Positions 11,101 through 19,740 of a DNA stretch of 64,000 nt are shown one piece after another; the first letter of the stretch is position 1; each line of letters opens with the position of its first letter. The notes under the pieces are model-generated. The model did not search any database and was not told the DNA's origin. It worked only from the letters and a program-made list of their open reading frames with translations. The position numbers were made by a program, and so were the translations under genes. Origin of the DNA: Linyphia triangularis (lineage: Eukaryota > Arthropoda > Arachnida > Araneae > Linyphiidae); NCBI GenBank assembly GCA_963978545.1, contig OZ021728.1, positions 1,736,001-1,800,000 of the forward strand, read 5' to 3'.

Positions 11101-14100
11101 CGAATTGAAAACGAAGTGTGTTTTAAAGACCTTCACGAGTCACAGATGACGAAGAAAATTATAGATCTGTATCTTAGATTGCGTTTAAAACATTACGGTA
11201 AAAATTTAAATTTAAAAAGAAATACATAAAAACAAGTTGGCTCACTAGTTTTCCGTAAAAACGACCTTTCAGTGACTGTTACAGCCTCAAAATTCGATAC
11301 AATGCATCGTCATCGAGATCGAATCTGCAAAGTTCAGCCCGATTGGATGATGGCAAGGGAGTTAATTAGGCCTCCGCAGATTTTCCCGCCATCCACCTAC
11401 ACAAAATCGAAGTTAATATAAACGATTTAAAAAGAAACTTCTGTACCAGACTCTTCCATTTTTTTCACAATCATATGGCCAGTACGCTATCAATGAAACT
11501 ACCTTCCATTTAACACTTTGGGTACATTTGACGGCTGAGATTCGTCATGCACTTGTTTTGCCTGTTAATAATGACGAACCTAATTCGTCATTCAAACTAG
11601 GTTGATTGGATAGATTTTAATGTCACAAGAGCCATGATTGGTTAAGTCAAACATCGGTTGGTTTACCTATACTTTAAAAAAATAATTTGTTTGGCTGTAT
11701 TCCTTTAAACCAACCGTTCAAAACGCAAGAATTTTCCCAAATAAATCCGTACCCAAGGGGTTAATATAAATGATTTAAAAAGAAACCTTTTGTACCAGAC
11801 TTCCCTTTGGCCAGTACGCCCCTAGCTATCAATGAAACTACCTTCCATTTAAAAGACTCACTGGTATTCCAGCCTAAGCATCTCCATCTGCCTCCATATC
11901 TCGTCTTTTGCCTTTTTCTTCTCGTGCTTATCCAGTCTCTTGAAGTCCATCTCTTTGAGTCGCTTCAGCACGCGACGCACGATGTCGAAGCGCTTGACCG
12001 GCGACTGCTCCACCACATCGCGCCATACAGACAGCAGGACGTTAATGTCCTCCTCAGACCATGCATCTGAAATGAGAACTCTTTTACCAACCTTCCCAGT
12101 AAGAATCATTCCCTACGTTACAATCTTTAAGCCCAGTGAATTTAGAAACTACAAAGCGAGACCGAAAAGTAAGGCGACCTGATATAATAATCATTATTTG
12201 CAGATAAATACATCACTGTCCTTCAAAGTAGTTCCCGCCGTCTACAATACACTTCCGACAACGTTCATACAAGTTCTTGAAACTTCTGAAAATGCCCCCC
12301 TTTGAGACTGTCTTAAGTTCCTTGGTAACAGCCGCTTCAATGTCCGAGAGGCTTAAAAATCAGTTTCCCTTCAGTGCCAATTTCAGTTGTGACTGACTAC
12401 AGATATTAGTATTACACCCTCTTTAATCCCCTGATCTAGCGTCAGATTTTTTTTTTCCTTTTACCGCGACTGAAATTGGCACTGAAGGTAAACCGATTTT
12501 CAAGCATCTCAGACATTCAAGCTGCTGCTACCAAGGAATTTAAGACAGTGTCAAAGGAGGACTTTTTCAGAAGTTTCAAGAGCTTGTATGAACGTTGTCA
12601 GAAATGTATTGTAGATGGCGCGAACTACTTTGAAGGACAGTTATGTATTTATCTGCAAATATATAATACAGTGATTATTATGACGTCAGTCACCTTACTT
12701 TTCGGTCTCGCCTTGTACAATACCTCTTTGAAATTAGGTGCAAAAATGACCACTTCATGAACAGAAATCAATTAAAAACTCTAAAATATCATCTATTATG
12801 AAAGTGTAAAAAGCAAATGACTATTGTAGACGACGTCATTTCATAGCGCCATTTTCTACCAAAGCTTAATTCACTTGAATATTTTGCTCATGTTTTTTGC
12901 GAGAATTGTTTAACGACTGCTGCTGTTATCAGTTTAAGGTTATAGTTAAAGTTCAAAACAGAATTGAAAATATTAAAAAAGGGACACATTGATTAATTTA
13001 ACAACTTTGAAAATTTCGGGGCCCCAAGTCTTTGCTAGCTTGTGCAGAAATCAGGCCTTGCTTGCGGGACACCAATACTGTACCGCAGTACTTTGTATCC
13101 CAAGCGACAATTGCGATCACATTTACAGCACTATCGAAGAGAAGCATTAAGTTGCAAGTCTACGTGGTGCAAGTCTAATGCAAGTCAAATTTTCAACCAT
13201 TCTGACTCGGGTCCTTCCAGATTGTTTCGCGACTAAACTGTCGGGGGAAAAAGTGAAGCCTAGTCACAACCACAATTTTTCACCAAGTTACAATACAAAA
13301 CTCGATCAAGGTAACTCGTTTTGTTTAAACTTGTTCTCAAATTGAAGATCAATCGATTTGAAACATTCAAACTTCAACCCCCTCAAATATCGAGATAGTT
13401 TATTCTAGATATGCAGTTGGTCATGTATGCCGAGACACAAGATTTGAACTACTTCTGATTGTCAAAGTCTTCCGAGAGAAGTTGTAATGGGGACTCTCAT
13501 TTATGCCACCAAAGGGAGAAAACTACTCCAAGGTCACCACTGAACAACCCGATCCTCAAACCGTAGACTTGGCCATCTTGGCTACTCAGTTGAGAGAAGG
13601 AGAATCGAACCCTCACCCATTGTAGACTACAGGAGCGTAGCCAGGGGGAGAGGGATATGGGTCACATCCCGAAATTTCAGTTTGCTATTAGAAAGCAAAC
13701 ACCAAACGATATTTTTATTTAAAATATTCTTAAATTTCTAAACATACGTAGAAGAAGTACTTGCAACTAAATATATTTGCCATTAATAACAAATTATTGT
13801 TCCAATTTACTGAGTTATGGTGTCATAAAAAAAATCTGGCTACGCCCCTGCTAGACTAGCACCCCCAAGCAGCATGCTCTAAACTGCCATGCTAAGCATC
13901 GATGCGATATCTGGACAAGTTTATACCTAGTTGCTCTTTAAATCCTTCTACTTTAATTCATTTCTACATTCAATTTTTCATTTAGAATTGTGTGGTAGGC
14001 ATCACTCCTGCAAACATGGCAGTATATACAAGAGGGAACGGCCTCAAATTCTAACTCGCATATATTTTTAAATATTTAACCGATTCCTGCAGCAGGGCAA

Positions 14101-17100
14101 GTTATCCAAATGAATACTATTGTACCTCTAAATTAAACTCAGTGCCAAAATACAGTAAACACTAATTATGAACTTAGTTGAACAGCGTCCAGTTGCGAAA
14201 AATTTAACCATAAGTTATTTGCAACATTATCTTCGGAGTAACAACTAGATATGTAATTATTTGCCGTAAGCGCAACTAAACCTTGTATCCTTCCTTGAAA
14301 CTCAAAGCCAATTCGTTGCTACAATGAGCAAAAAAAGGTTTTATTTTAACTTTTTATCAAAACAAAGCATTTTCATCGTAACAAAGCCTGTTCCTAGACC
14401 GGCCACTTCATGGGTTGGTTGTATTCAGATTATCTGGCGCCGTCAGCAACACGAGGGCTATAATGCTCCGAAACATTCGTCATTAGACAAGCCAACATAC
14501 ATTTACAAACGCCCATGCCTAACACGGGACTCGCAACCTCGAGGTCTAGAAGCTAGCACGCTAACCACTATACCGTTTGGTCGGCGCTTTGATCATGGGA
14601 TGCTAACAGATGTTTTCAAGTTATTTAAAAAATATTTTAGTTTTTACTTTATTCCGTTGGGTTTTTAAAATACCCCATTTGTTATTTTGTCACGAATTGA
14701 GAGGTACCAAGCACGAAACTGACTAACCGCGAGACATTAAGTCGCGGGCCTAACCAAAGGTTACATTACCAATGAATCGGACTACTTTTCTCCACGTTAA
14801 TTTTGTGGCGTTTAACAAGTTTCACCTTCCTGTCAGCATAATCACCGATCTCTAGATAGTGCAAGTTTGGCTCCAACGTGAAGCCGTTAGGCTAGCGCAT
14901 CTCATGCCATAGGAACAGTTAGATCCCGGCATGGATGTTCGTTGTGATTTGGAATCCAAGTTAACCATTAACTGCTGTAGGAGAGACAGCTAGACATTTT
15001 TCTGGAATGCTTCCACCCCCTAAAATATTTCCTCTTTGACTTTTATATTAATTTTTCCAATACTATGTTTCTTATATTTTAAACTGATGTTCAGCAATTC
15101 ATAAGATGCTGTATGGACAACGTGTGCTAGAATTATAAAAACACCCAACCACAACAAATTAAAGGTTAAGCTGTTGGTCTCAGTCTGATTAACAGTCACT
15201 GTTCATAAAAATGGGTCGTAAAGTGTACAAACATGAAGCCGAGGAAAGTTTAGGAATCACCCAAAGATATATTAGCAACTTCCCCAAAGCTAGTTGAAAT
15301 CTGTTTATAGTCATTACTTAGCACAGACAAGGAACAATTTGAGCATGCCAACGGTACCGGGTTCGAATCCCGGATTAGAAATGGCAGTAATCGAATCTTG
15401 TCATTTTTTTTAAGGATTTTTAAGTAATCTTGATTGCCCTCAAGTGAAGTTAGTCGCCCGTAAATTTTTCAAAGCTACAGAATATGAAACGTCATTAGCT
15501 TATTGGGCGTAACTTCTGCCGTTTATGCAACGGTGTTCACGTAAATCCTAGCCGCGTAATCACGGAATAACTCCCACCTCAGATAAGTTGAATTAGTCAA
15601 TGTGCACATAAGGTTCTCAAAATCCAATTGATTAGTTTTATCTCAATTACAAACACAAAACATACATTTACAAAATAGATATTAAATTTCTGGTTGGCCA
15701 AAGGATAACAGAAGTTTTTGTTTAGGTTGACCTTTTAAAAATCTGGTTGCCTTGGACAGCCAGGCAACCACAAATGTCGATCCCTGGCCATGGATGTTCG
15801 TGGTTTGGAATCCACGTTAAACTGTAGGTCACGGCCTGATTTAGGAGTCATTGTGCATAAAAATGGGTCGTTGAATGTACAAACCAACGTGAAGCTGAAG
15901 AAGGTTTGAGAAAAGCAACTTCCCTCAACTTAATAGAAATCGGTTTGCAACCATACGCAATTTATTATATAGTATAGATGAGGAACAGTTTGGAGCAGAA
16001 GCCATTTATAAGCTATTTAAAAGTAGTTGAAGGTCAGCGGCACAAATTGAGAGGGCCACAAGTAAGCAGGGTTCCCACTCAAATCTCGGAATGAAAATCA
16101 ATGACTTTCAAGGACCTAATTAATGTTTTTAAGGACCTTTGAAAATTTGTTTTCAGGCATCATGTCTATATATAAATTTTTTAATAAAGTATATTCCAAC
16201 AAAAAAGTTACAAGTTGCTGGATGCGCAATACAAATATGACAGAATTCCGATACAGTGCAGGTAAGTGGCGGTCACGCGGGGATAGCAAGTCCGAGTTGT
16301 ATTTTTTATAACTTTTGCAATTGGGCACACAACATCCGGAAGGATAAGGACTTTTAAGGACCTCTAAGCAATTGCAAGGATCTTTAAGCACCTCTAAGCA
16401 TTTTCAAAGCCTTGAAAACAAGTTCAAAAATGTTTTCAGATTATCTGGCGCCGTCAACAACACGAGGGCTGTAATGCGCCGAAACATTCGTCATTAGACA
16501 AGCCAACATACATTTACAAACACCCATGCCTAACACGGGACTCGGAACCTCGCAGTCTAGAAGCTAACCACTATACCGTATTGTCGGCCCGTGGGAACCT
16601 TGGTAAAAGGCTACAGGAAAGGACGTCAGTTTTTCATCAATTGTCCATAAAAGCCGATTTAAAGTTTCAAGTCTCGGATCTTGAATCAGGATTGAGGTAA
16701 ATGCTTCTTCAAAATCTCACCTACCATGGTTTTTATTGGTAGAGGGCAGCGTGGTTAAATTGAAAAAAGTGGCGGGAAAACCTCGACTTCAAAAGAAACT
16801 GGATCATTCTTTGCCTTTCAAGTACCTGTTCAACAATATGCAGCGCAATCCATAAACAAGCCATACCACGAAGGCGCGCGACCAGGTGGAGTGTTTTCAG
16901 GGTAAGAACCCTTCCCAGGATCCGGCGGAAGTTATGAATAAATAACTTGGCAATCGCTTTCAAAAGAATACGTTTTTAATTTACCATATTCCAGACTGAG
17001 TGTTCTTACATTTACGTAGCTACGAGGTCAAAGAACCTTGGAATAAGTAAAGGATTTGTAAATCTATATCAAAGAAAATCATGCTCCTTCATTTCGAGAC

Positions 17101-17787
17101 CCATAAATCTATAGTAAGATTAGCCTAATATTGGCGTTTACTTAATATAACTCCTTCTCTAACTGCTGGCTGTTTTCAGATTATCTGGCGCCGTCATCAA
17201 CACGAGGGCGCGCCGAAACATTCGTCATTAGACAAGCCAACATACATTTACAAACATCCATGCCTATCACGGGACTCGGAACCCGCAACCTAGCGGTCTA
17301 GAAGCCAACACGCTAACCACTATACCATTTGGTCGGCCTTTCTCTAATTGAATTTAAAGAAATAATGAAAATTTCGTGTTACTTCATAATTAAGATAACA
17401 TGTATAACATAGAATCCATATAAAATGTCCTATATTGGCTTGTTTCGTAAAAACAAGCAACCTTTACAAAAACAAGTTTTAATATTTTGGTATATGTAGG
17501 CGAAAGATTAAGAAGCTGCAAAAATATTGATGGCATGCGACAAATATGGGATGAGAATAAAATACTACACAATTTAATTTTTTACAGAGAAAAAATTTCA
17601 AAGTACACTCAGTGTTTCATTAAACAATTCCTCCCCCAAAAATTTCCTGGTTGCGCCCCTGCATACACGGCACACAAGTTTCCGGAAAAACTAAGAACAG
17701 AATATTCGAAAGAAAATTACCTGGGGAACCATAAGTTGAATGGACGAAAACATCCACAGGTCGCGGGTCCTCAACTTGCACACTCAT
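5106..17787 (-). CDS. Four-exon gene, trihelix (Myb/SANT-like) putative DNA-binding protein, 233 aa
   Basis: Exons read 17787-17721, 12066-11862, 8176-7966 and 5324-5106. Intron phases are 1, 2 and 0; every junction has GT (GTAATT, GTGAGT, GTAGGC) and AG, and the summed coding length is an exact multiple of three. Exon 1 starts MSVQVEDPRPVDVFV. Residues 24-93 look like a trihelix/Myb-SANT fold: helix 1 AWSEEDINVLLSVWRDV, helix 2 around VRRVLKRLKEM, a Lys-rich turn, helix 3 IWRQMEMLRLEYQVF. A Ser- and acid-rich linker (about 125-150) follows. A Gln/Leu-rich helix (about 183-214, NQQQAMLEQLEKLFKVLEV) may mediate dimerisation. The exons are clearly richer in GC than their surroundings. The family is not recognised by name; a nuclear DNA-binding role is inferred from the fold-like pattern. 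Introns contain SINE-1, hAT, mariner, fold-back and piggyBac-like insertions. Exon 1 is the least certain part. Confidence 0.8.
5408..5500. repeat. Fragment of short TACGTAA-type element
   Basis: GGTCGTTCAAATATTACGTA followed by a GACCCCCTCCCCCCC run matches the better copy at 38696-38818. Only the left part is present. Confidence 0.5.
5625..5797 (-). mobile_element. SINE-1 copy with 16-bp target duplication
   Basis: Flanked by perfect direct repeats ACACGATGCGCTTTGG at 5609-5624 and 5798-5813. The B-box region is shortened (plus strand GGGACTCGCAACCTCG, lacking AACCCG). Lies in intron 3 of the trihelix-like gene in the gene's sense orientation. Confidence 0.92.
5962..6102. mobile_element. 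piggyBac-like MITE, family A
   Basis: Flanked by TTAA at 5958-5961 and 6103-6106. The ends are imperfect inverted repeats: CCCTTTGGGTGCATTTA on the left, and CCCTTTGAGTACTGAATT read inward from the right. TTAA duplication with CCC ends fits piggyBac-like elements. Contains paired GACTCGTC/GACGAGTC blocks. Copies at 11514-11760 and 26972-27119. Confidence 0.75.
6107..7670. other. Intron sequence, nothing recognised; one poly-G run
   Basis: This is intron 3 of the trihelix-like gene. A G homopolymer lies near 6609-6623. The small open frames (6451-6681 minus, 7023-7310 plus) show no known motif and lack splice support. Confidence 0.45.
7677..7900. mobile_element. Fold-back MITE, 224 bp, TA target
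   Basis: The two halves are long inverted repeats of roughly 85 bp: CTAAACTTAACTAGACATCA on the left pairs with TGATGTCTAGTTAAGTTGAA on the right. TA lies on both sides (7675-7676, 7901-7902). A second copy of identical length is at 62369-62592. TA duplication suggests Tc1/mariner-type mobilisation; no coding capacity. Confidence 0.85.
8253..8752. mobile_element. hAT-like MITE, TAGAGGTCGG family, copy 1 (500 bp)
   Basis: Ends TAGAGGTCGGAGATAT and ATTTCCGACCTCTA are inverted repeats. Perfect 8-bp duplications AACTAAAT flank it at 8245-8252 and 8753-8760. Subterminal ATCGATA-rich palindromes are present. Eight-bp duplication fits hAT. Copies at 52503-53283 and 55282-55910. Confidence 0.9.
8786..8998. 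repeat. Repeat family R copy
   Basis: TACTATAAGAGTTTTAATG, TTTGACCGAGCCATTTCATG, GTAGTAAAACCGGATCGGAT and AGTCAGGATAAG-type blocks in order. Class unknown; no clear terminal repeats. Confidence 0.6.
9103..9900 (+). repeat. Repeat family X copy, interrupted by a SINE
   Basis: Starts CTAGGGGTGCGGAACATCGC then ACAACTTTCAATTACACTG and ends near GTGGTAATTGAAAGTAA. The ACTTTCAATTAC and GTAATTGAAAGT blocks near the two ends are inverted. Other copies: 21000-21480, 22880-23275 (reverse), 49255-49955 (reverse), 56098-57060, 62840-63108 (reverse) and 63195-63876 (reverse). Class unresolved. Confidence 0.6.
9358..9558 (-). mobile_element. SINE-1 copy with internal 28-bp insertion
   Basis: Perfect 14-bp duplications GATGGAGATTTAGG at 9344-9357 and 9559-9572. 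An extra ATAAACGG-containing segment of about 28 bp sits in the body between ATTAGAC and CCAACATAC. This copy keeps a good B box (GGTTCGAGTCC on the minus strand). Confidence 0.92.
10119..10335. mobile_element. piggyBac-like MITE, family B
   Basis: Flanked by TTAA (10115-10118, 10336-10339). Inverted ends CCTTTAACTGCTGT and ACAGCAGTTAAAGG. A second copy at 14965-15165 interrupts a SINE-2. Confidence 0.88.
10340..11400. other. AT-rich intron DNA, nothing recognised
   Basis: Part of intron 2 of the trihelix-like gene. No supported exon, RNA gene or shared repeat was seen. Confidence 0.45.
11414..11862. repeat. About 100-bp direct duplication flanking a MITE
   Basis: The block at about 11414-11513 (ATATAAACGATTTAAAAAGA through CTACCTTCCATTTAA) is repeated at about 11764-11853. 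The two copies flank the MITE and abut the donor site of exon 2 of the trihelix-like gene. Confidence 0.6.
11514..11760. mobile_element. piggyBac-like MITE family A, with an inserted SINE-3 fragment
   Basis: TTAA at 11510-11513 and 11761-11764. The left end CACTTTGGGTACATTTGACG matches family A. From 11600 a SINE-3 block (GATTTTAATGTCACAAGAGC) interrupts it. Confidence 0.65.
12152..12715. mobile_element. Inverted dimer of mariner 3' ends
   Basis: TA at 12150-12151 and 12716-12717 flank inverted ends CAAAGCGAGACCGAAAAGTA and TACTTTTCGGTCTCGCCTTG. Each arm is a mariner transposase 3' end. The plus-strand arm (12476-12640) encodes KEFKTVSKEDFFRSFKSLYE and CQKCIVDGANYFEG, the C-terminus typical of mariner transposases; the left arm (12182-12380) encodes it on the minus strand. 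A spacer of about 100 bp separates the arms. The DDD catalytic core is absent, so it could only move in trans. Confidence 0.85.
12770..13620. other. Intron DNA, nothing recognised
   Basis: Part of intron 1 of the trihelix-like gene. A 64-residue open frame at 13042-13236 has no known motif or splice support. Confidence 0.4.
13630..13850. mobile_element. hAT-like MITE, CAGGRGCGTAGCCAG ends
   Basis: Ends CAGGAGCGTAGCCAG and CTGGCTACGCCCCTG are inverted. Flanks GTAGACTA (13622-13629) and CTAGACTA (13851-13858) match at 7 of 8 positions. Confidence 0.85.
14414..14585 (-). mobile_element. SINE-1 copy (tRNA-derived SINE)
   Basis: Complete head and tail. Flanking TCATGGG repeats are short. B-box region shortened as in the 5625 copy. 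In intron 1 of the trihelix-like gene. Confidence 0.85.
14930..15240 (+). mobile_element. SINE-2 copy split by a piggyBac-like MITE
   Basis: CGGCATGGATGTTCGTTGTG and ATTTGGAATCCAAG precede the MITE; GATTAACAGTCACTGTTCAT and AAAAATGGGTCGT follow. Removing the MITE and one TTAA restores the order seen in the 15775 and 20425 copies. Confidence 0.7.
14965..15165. mobile_element. piggyBac-like MITE, family B
   Basis: TTAA at 14961-14964 and 15166-15169, with inverted ends CCATTAACTGCTGT and the partly decayed AAATTAAAGG. Internal sequence (GGAATGCTTCCACCCCCTAA) is shared with 10119-10335. Confidence 0.8.
15335..15390 (+). repeat. tRNA-like SINE-2 head fragment
   Basis: GCATGCCAACGGTACCGGGT followed by TCGAATCCCGG gives a B box and T-arm. 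The acceptor stem and D arm are absent, so this is not a functional tRNA gene. Confidence 0.45.
15775..15900 (+). mobile_element. SINE-2 body copy
   Basis: CCATGGATGTTCGTGGTTTG, TCCACGTTAAACTGTAGGTC and AAAATGGGTCGTTGAATGTA match the reverse copy at 20425-20598. The tail is ACAAACCAACG. Head truncated. Confidence 0.65.
16067..16602. mobile_element. 5-bp-TSD hAT-like MITE, copy 1, carrying a SINE-1
   Basis: Ends CAGGGTTCCCACTCAAATC and CGTGGGAACCTTG. Flanks GTAAG (16062-16066) and GTAAA (16603-16607) match at 4 of 5. Body contains GGCATCATGTCTATATATAA and GATAGCAAGTCCGAGTTG. A SINE-1 at 16432-16588 replaces about 28 bp near the right end. Confidence 0.8.
16432..16588 (-). mobile_element. SINE-1 copy inside a MITE, no clear target duplication
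   Basis: Tail truncated (starts TTTTCAGATTATCTGGC). Joined to MITE sequence on both sides with a stretch of MITE missing and no flanking repeat. Confidence 0.85.
16733..16963 (-). other. Open frame of uncertain status, 76 codons
   Basis: Minus-strand frame with HNFRRILGRVLTLKTLHLVA, richer in GC than its flanks and ending near a possible GTACTT donor. It is not needed by the trihelix-like gene, since exon 1 and exon 2 phases already match. Could be an alternative exon or an old transposon piece. Confidence 0.25.
17164..17336 (-). mobile_element. SINE-1 copy (tRNA-derived SINE)
   Basis: Flanked by CCTTCTCTAACT and CCTTTCTCTAATT. Lacks the TATAATG segment found in most copies (GAGGGCGCGCCGAAACATTC), as does the 48526 copy. 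Confidence 0.87.
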
Positions 17788-18032
17788 TTCTCAGCGGGAA
17801 AAAATCGTCCAGGCGCTTAAAAATATCGAAATATCACGGAACAAACTCCACTGATGATCGGTTTGAAAGGTTACGGTTATGAATTCGCGGAGTGTTCGCT
17901 CAACGTATTTATTGATGAAGGACGGATCCTTCTGCAAATCAAATCGGAGTTGCTATTTGCATAACAGAAAGTCAAATCTGGATACGGTGGGTGAGGAGAC
18001 ATACTACTGGAGAAAGTTGAAGCTTATGGCGC

Positions 18033-18052
18033 AATGCATTCTGGGAAATCTA
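18033..18052. promoter_or_regulatory. ZNF143/Staf-like motif upstream of the trihelix-like gene
   Basis: GCATTCTGGGAAATC on the plus strand is GATTTCCCAGAATGC on the minus strand. The TTCCCAGAATGC core matches the known ZNF143/Staf binding site; the ACTACA half is imperfect (TGTAGTAGATTTCCC). It lies about 250 bp upstream of the start codon at 17787, a plausible promoter position. Confidence 0.5.
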
Positions 18053-18074
18053 CTACAGCAGACATGAGTGGCAC

Positions 18075-18550
18075 ATAAGGTCGTGCTGGACATAGGGCTG
18101 TCCAGTGAAATCACCGGGCCGGTCAGTGTCGGTAAAAAAATGGGCCGGTCCAGTAGGAAGGTAGGTAATAAACATACTAGAGACATACACCTGACATTCT
18201 CTATTTTGCAAACTTTTGGGGGAGATTTTCGATATAGTTTTCACTACAAACTATCAACATGGTTTATAGAAACCAGGTTCAAGAAGAAAAAAAAGTATAA
18301 ATAATAGACACAAAAATTCTTATTTAGTTAAGCTAATTATTAACACAATTCTATTTTTTAAACTAATAAATAAAACTAATGAATTATTAAATATGAAAAT
18401 TAAAATAATAAATTCTATTAGTTAATGTAACTATTTGATTTTTTTACTATTTACATTAATTATAAAGATTTGTTTAAAGATTATAATGGAAATTCGGACC
18501 GACACAAACATAAAATCAATGTCCTGATTTTATGTCCCAGTACGACCTTG
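18075..18550. mobile_element. hAT-like element, GTACTGG family, diverged copy
   Basis: Begins ATAAGGTCGTGCTGGACATA and ends CCCAGTACGACCTTG. Flanks GTGGCAC and GTGACAC are close. Shares CACCGGGCCGGTCAGTGTC and ATGGGCCGGTCC with 40049-40435. It lies immediately upstream of the Staf-like motif. Confidence 0.7.
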
Positions 18551-18570
18551 GTGACACAGAATTATTTGCA

Positions 18571-18635
18571 GGGAGTGGGGGGGGGGGGAGTACGAGGTAC
18601 AAAGCTAAAAAAAAAAAAGCTTACATTTTAAGTAA

Positions 18636-18663
<28 letters not shown>
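18571..18663. repeat. Poly-G, poly-A and poly-T low-complexity tract
   Basis: A G run near 18576-18590, an A run near 18608-18618 and a T run near 18639-18663. Confidence 0.85.
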
Positions 18664-18667
<4 letters not shown>

Positions 18668-19036
18668 CTCATTGTATTTACTACTGCAATTTTAATTAAC
18701 GTTTATACAATAATTTTCTAATTAAATGAATAATTTAAAATCCATATTATGCCTCATTTTCTTGTGAATAATACTAATTTTACCCACTTTGTTTTTAATT
18801 TTTCAATTACCAGGATGGTACAAACGCACCTCATAGATCATATCGGTGTCGCCTAGGGTAACAGACACCCAGGGTTTAAAGCACCAGTTTGCATGCCTGT
18901 AAATGTAAGTAAATCATGCCATTGACAGCTACTAGTAACCCGGGACTACTAGTATGCACCTGGTGACTAGAATTCCAGTTTACTGAAACTTTCCGTTTAC
19001 ACAACGCCGACAACTGGAACTAACCAAGAATTGAGA

Positions 19037-19207
19037 TTGGTTGTTTTCAGATTATCTGGCGCCGTCAGCAACACGAGGGCTATAATGCGCCGAAACATTC
19101 GTCATTAGACAAGCCAACATACATTTACAAACACCCATGCCTAACACGGGACTCGTAACCTCGCGGTCTAGGAGCTAGCACGCTAACCACTATACCATTT
19201 GGTCGGC
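19037..19207 (-). mobile_element. SINE-1 copy (tRNA-derived SINE)
   Basis: Perfect 14-bp duplications ACCAAGAATTGAGA at 19023-19036 and 19208-19221. Confidence 0.93.
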
Positions 19208-19224
19208 ACCAAGAATTGAGAAGA

Positions 19225-19625
19225 TAATTAACGCGCCAGAAAAATTAGAAAATGTTTGATCTACTTGACCGCATTGCATGACGCTGTAGGAGGGATTCTT
19301 CAGCGTCAAAGATATAGTTCCCAGCAAATCACAACTTGTATAATAATATTGATAACCCTGCGCACATAGTTTTGTATTGGAAGCGTTTTTAAATTTTATT
19401 TCTACTTTTCTAACCACGGTTACTATAAGAGTTTTAACGAATCATATGGCTTTGACCGAGATATTTCATGACGTCACGCACTTGGCGAATCACTATTGGC
19501 TAACCCTGTCTCATCTCGTTTTAAGACCTCATTTGTAAGACAGCCAATCAGCGTGAAGTAAAACCGGATCGTACATCACTGTAGCTTATTCAATGAGGTC
19601 GGGATGAGGTGTCTTGGACTATAGT
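19225..19625. repeat. Repeat family R with adjoining block
   Basis: 19421-19625 is a family R copy (TACTATAAGAGTTTTAACGA, GTAAAACCGGATCGTACATC). 19330-19390 (CCTGCGCACATAGTTTTGTA) is the reverse of 41110-41150, just left of the BEL element, and family R also lies reversed nearby at 40700-40805. The two blocks may belong to one larger element. Confidence 0.5.
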
Positions 19626-19644
19626 CGCTGTACTAAAATTCACT

Positions 19645-19740
19645 CTAAGGCCTCTTTCACACGGTGCGGACGCGGACCCGCTAACGCCCATTCACAAGAG
19701 CCCATATCTGCGGACGTTTCGCCCGCATCTTAGAAGAATT
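19645..19740. mobile_element. Possible Harbinger-like left end
   Basis: TAA followed by GGCCTCTTTCACACGGTGCG resembles PIF/Harbinger termini with a three-base TAA target. No right end was found. Confidence 0.3.

Noticed and set aside
11807..12182. Plus-strand open frames of 80 and 87 codons
   Set aside because: Antisense shadow of exon 2 of the trihelix-like gene (12066-11862).
15335..15390. tRNA gene candidate
   Set aside because: Has a B box and T-arm but no acceptor stem or D arm; it matches the head of SINE-2.
17487..17882. 131-codon plus-strand open frame
   Set aside because: Overlaps exon 1 of the minus-strand gene in antisense; no motif and no splice support.
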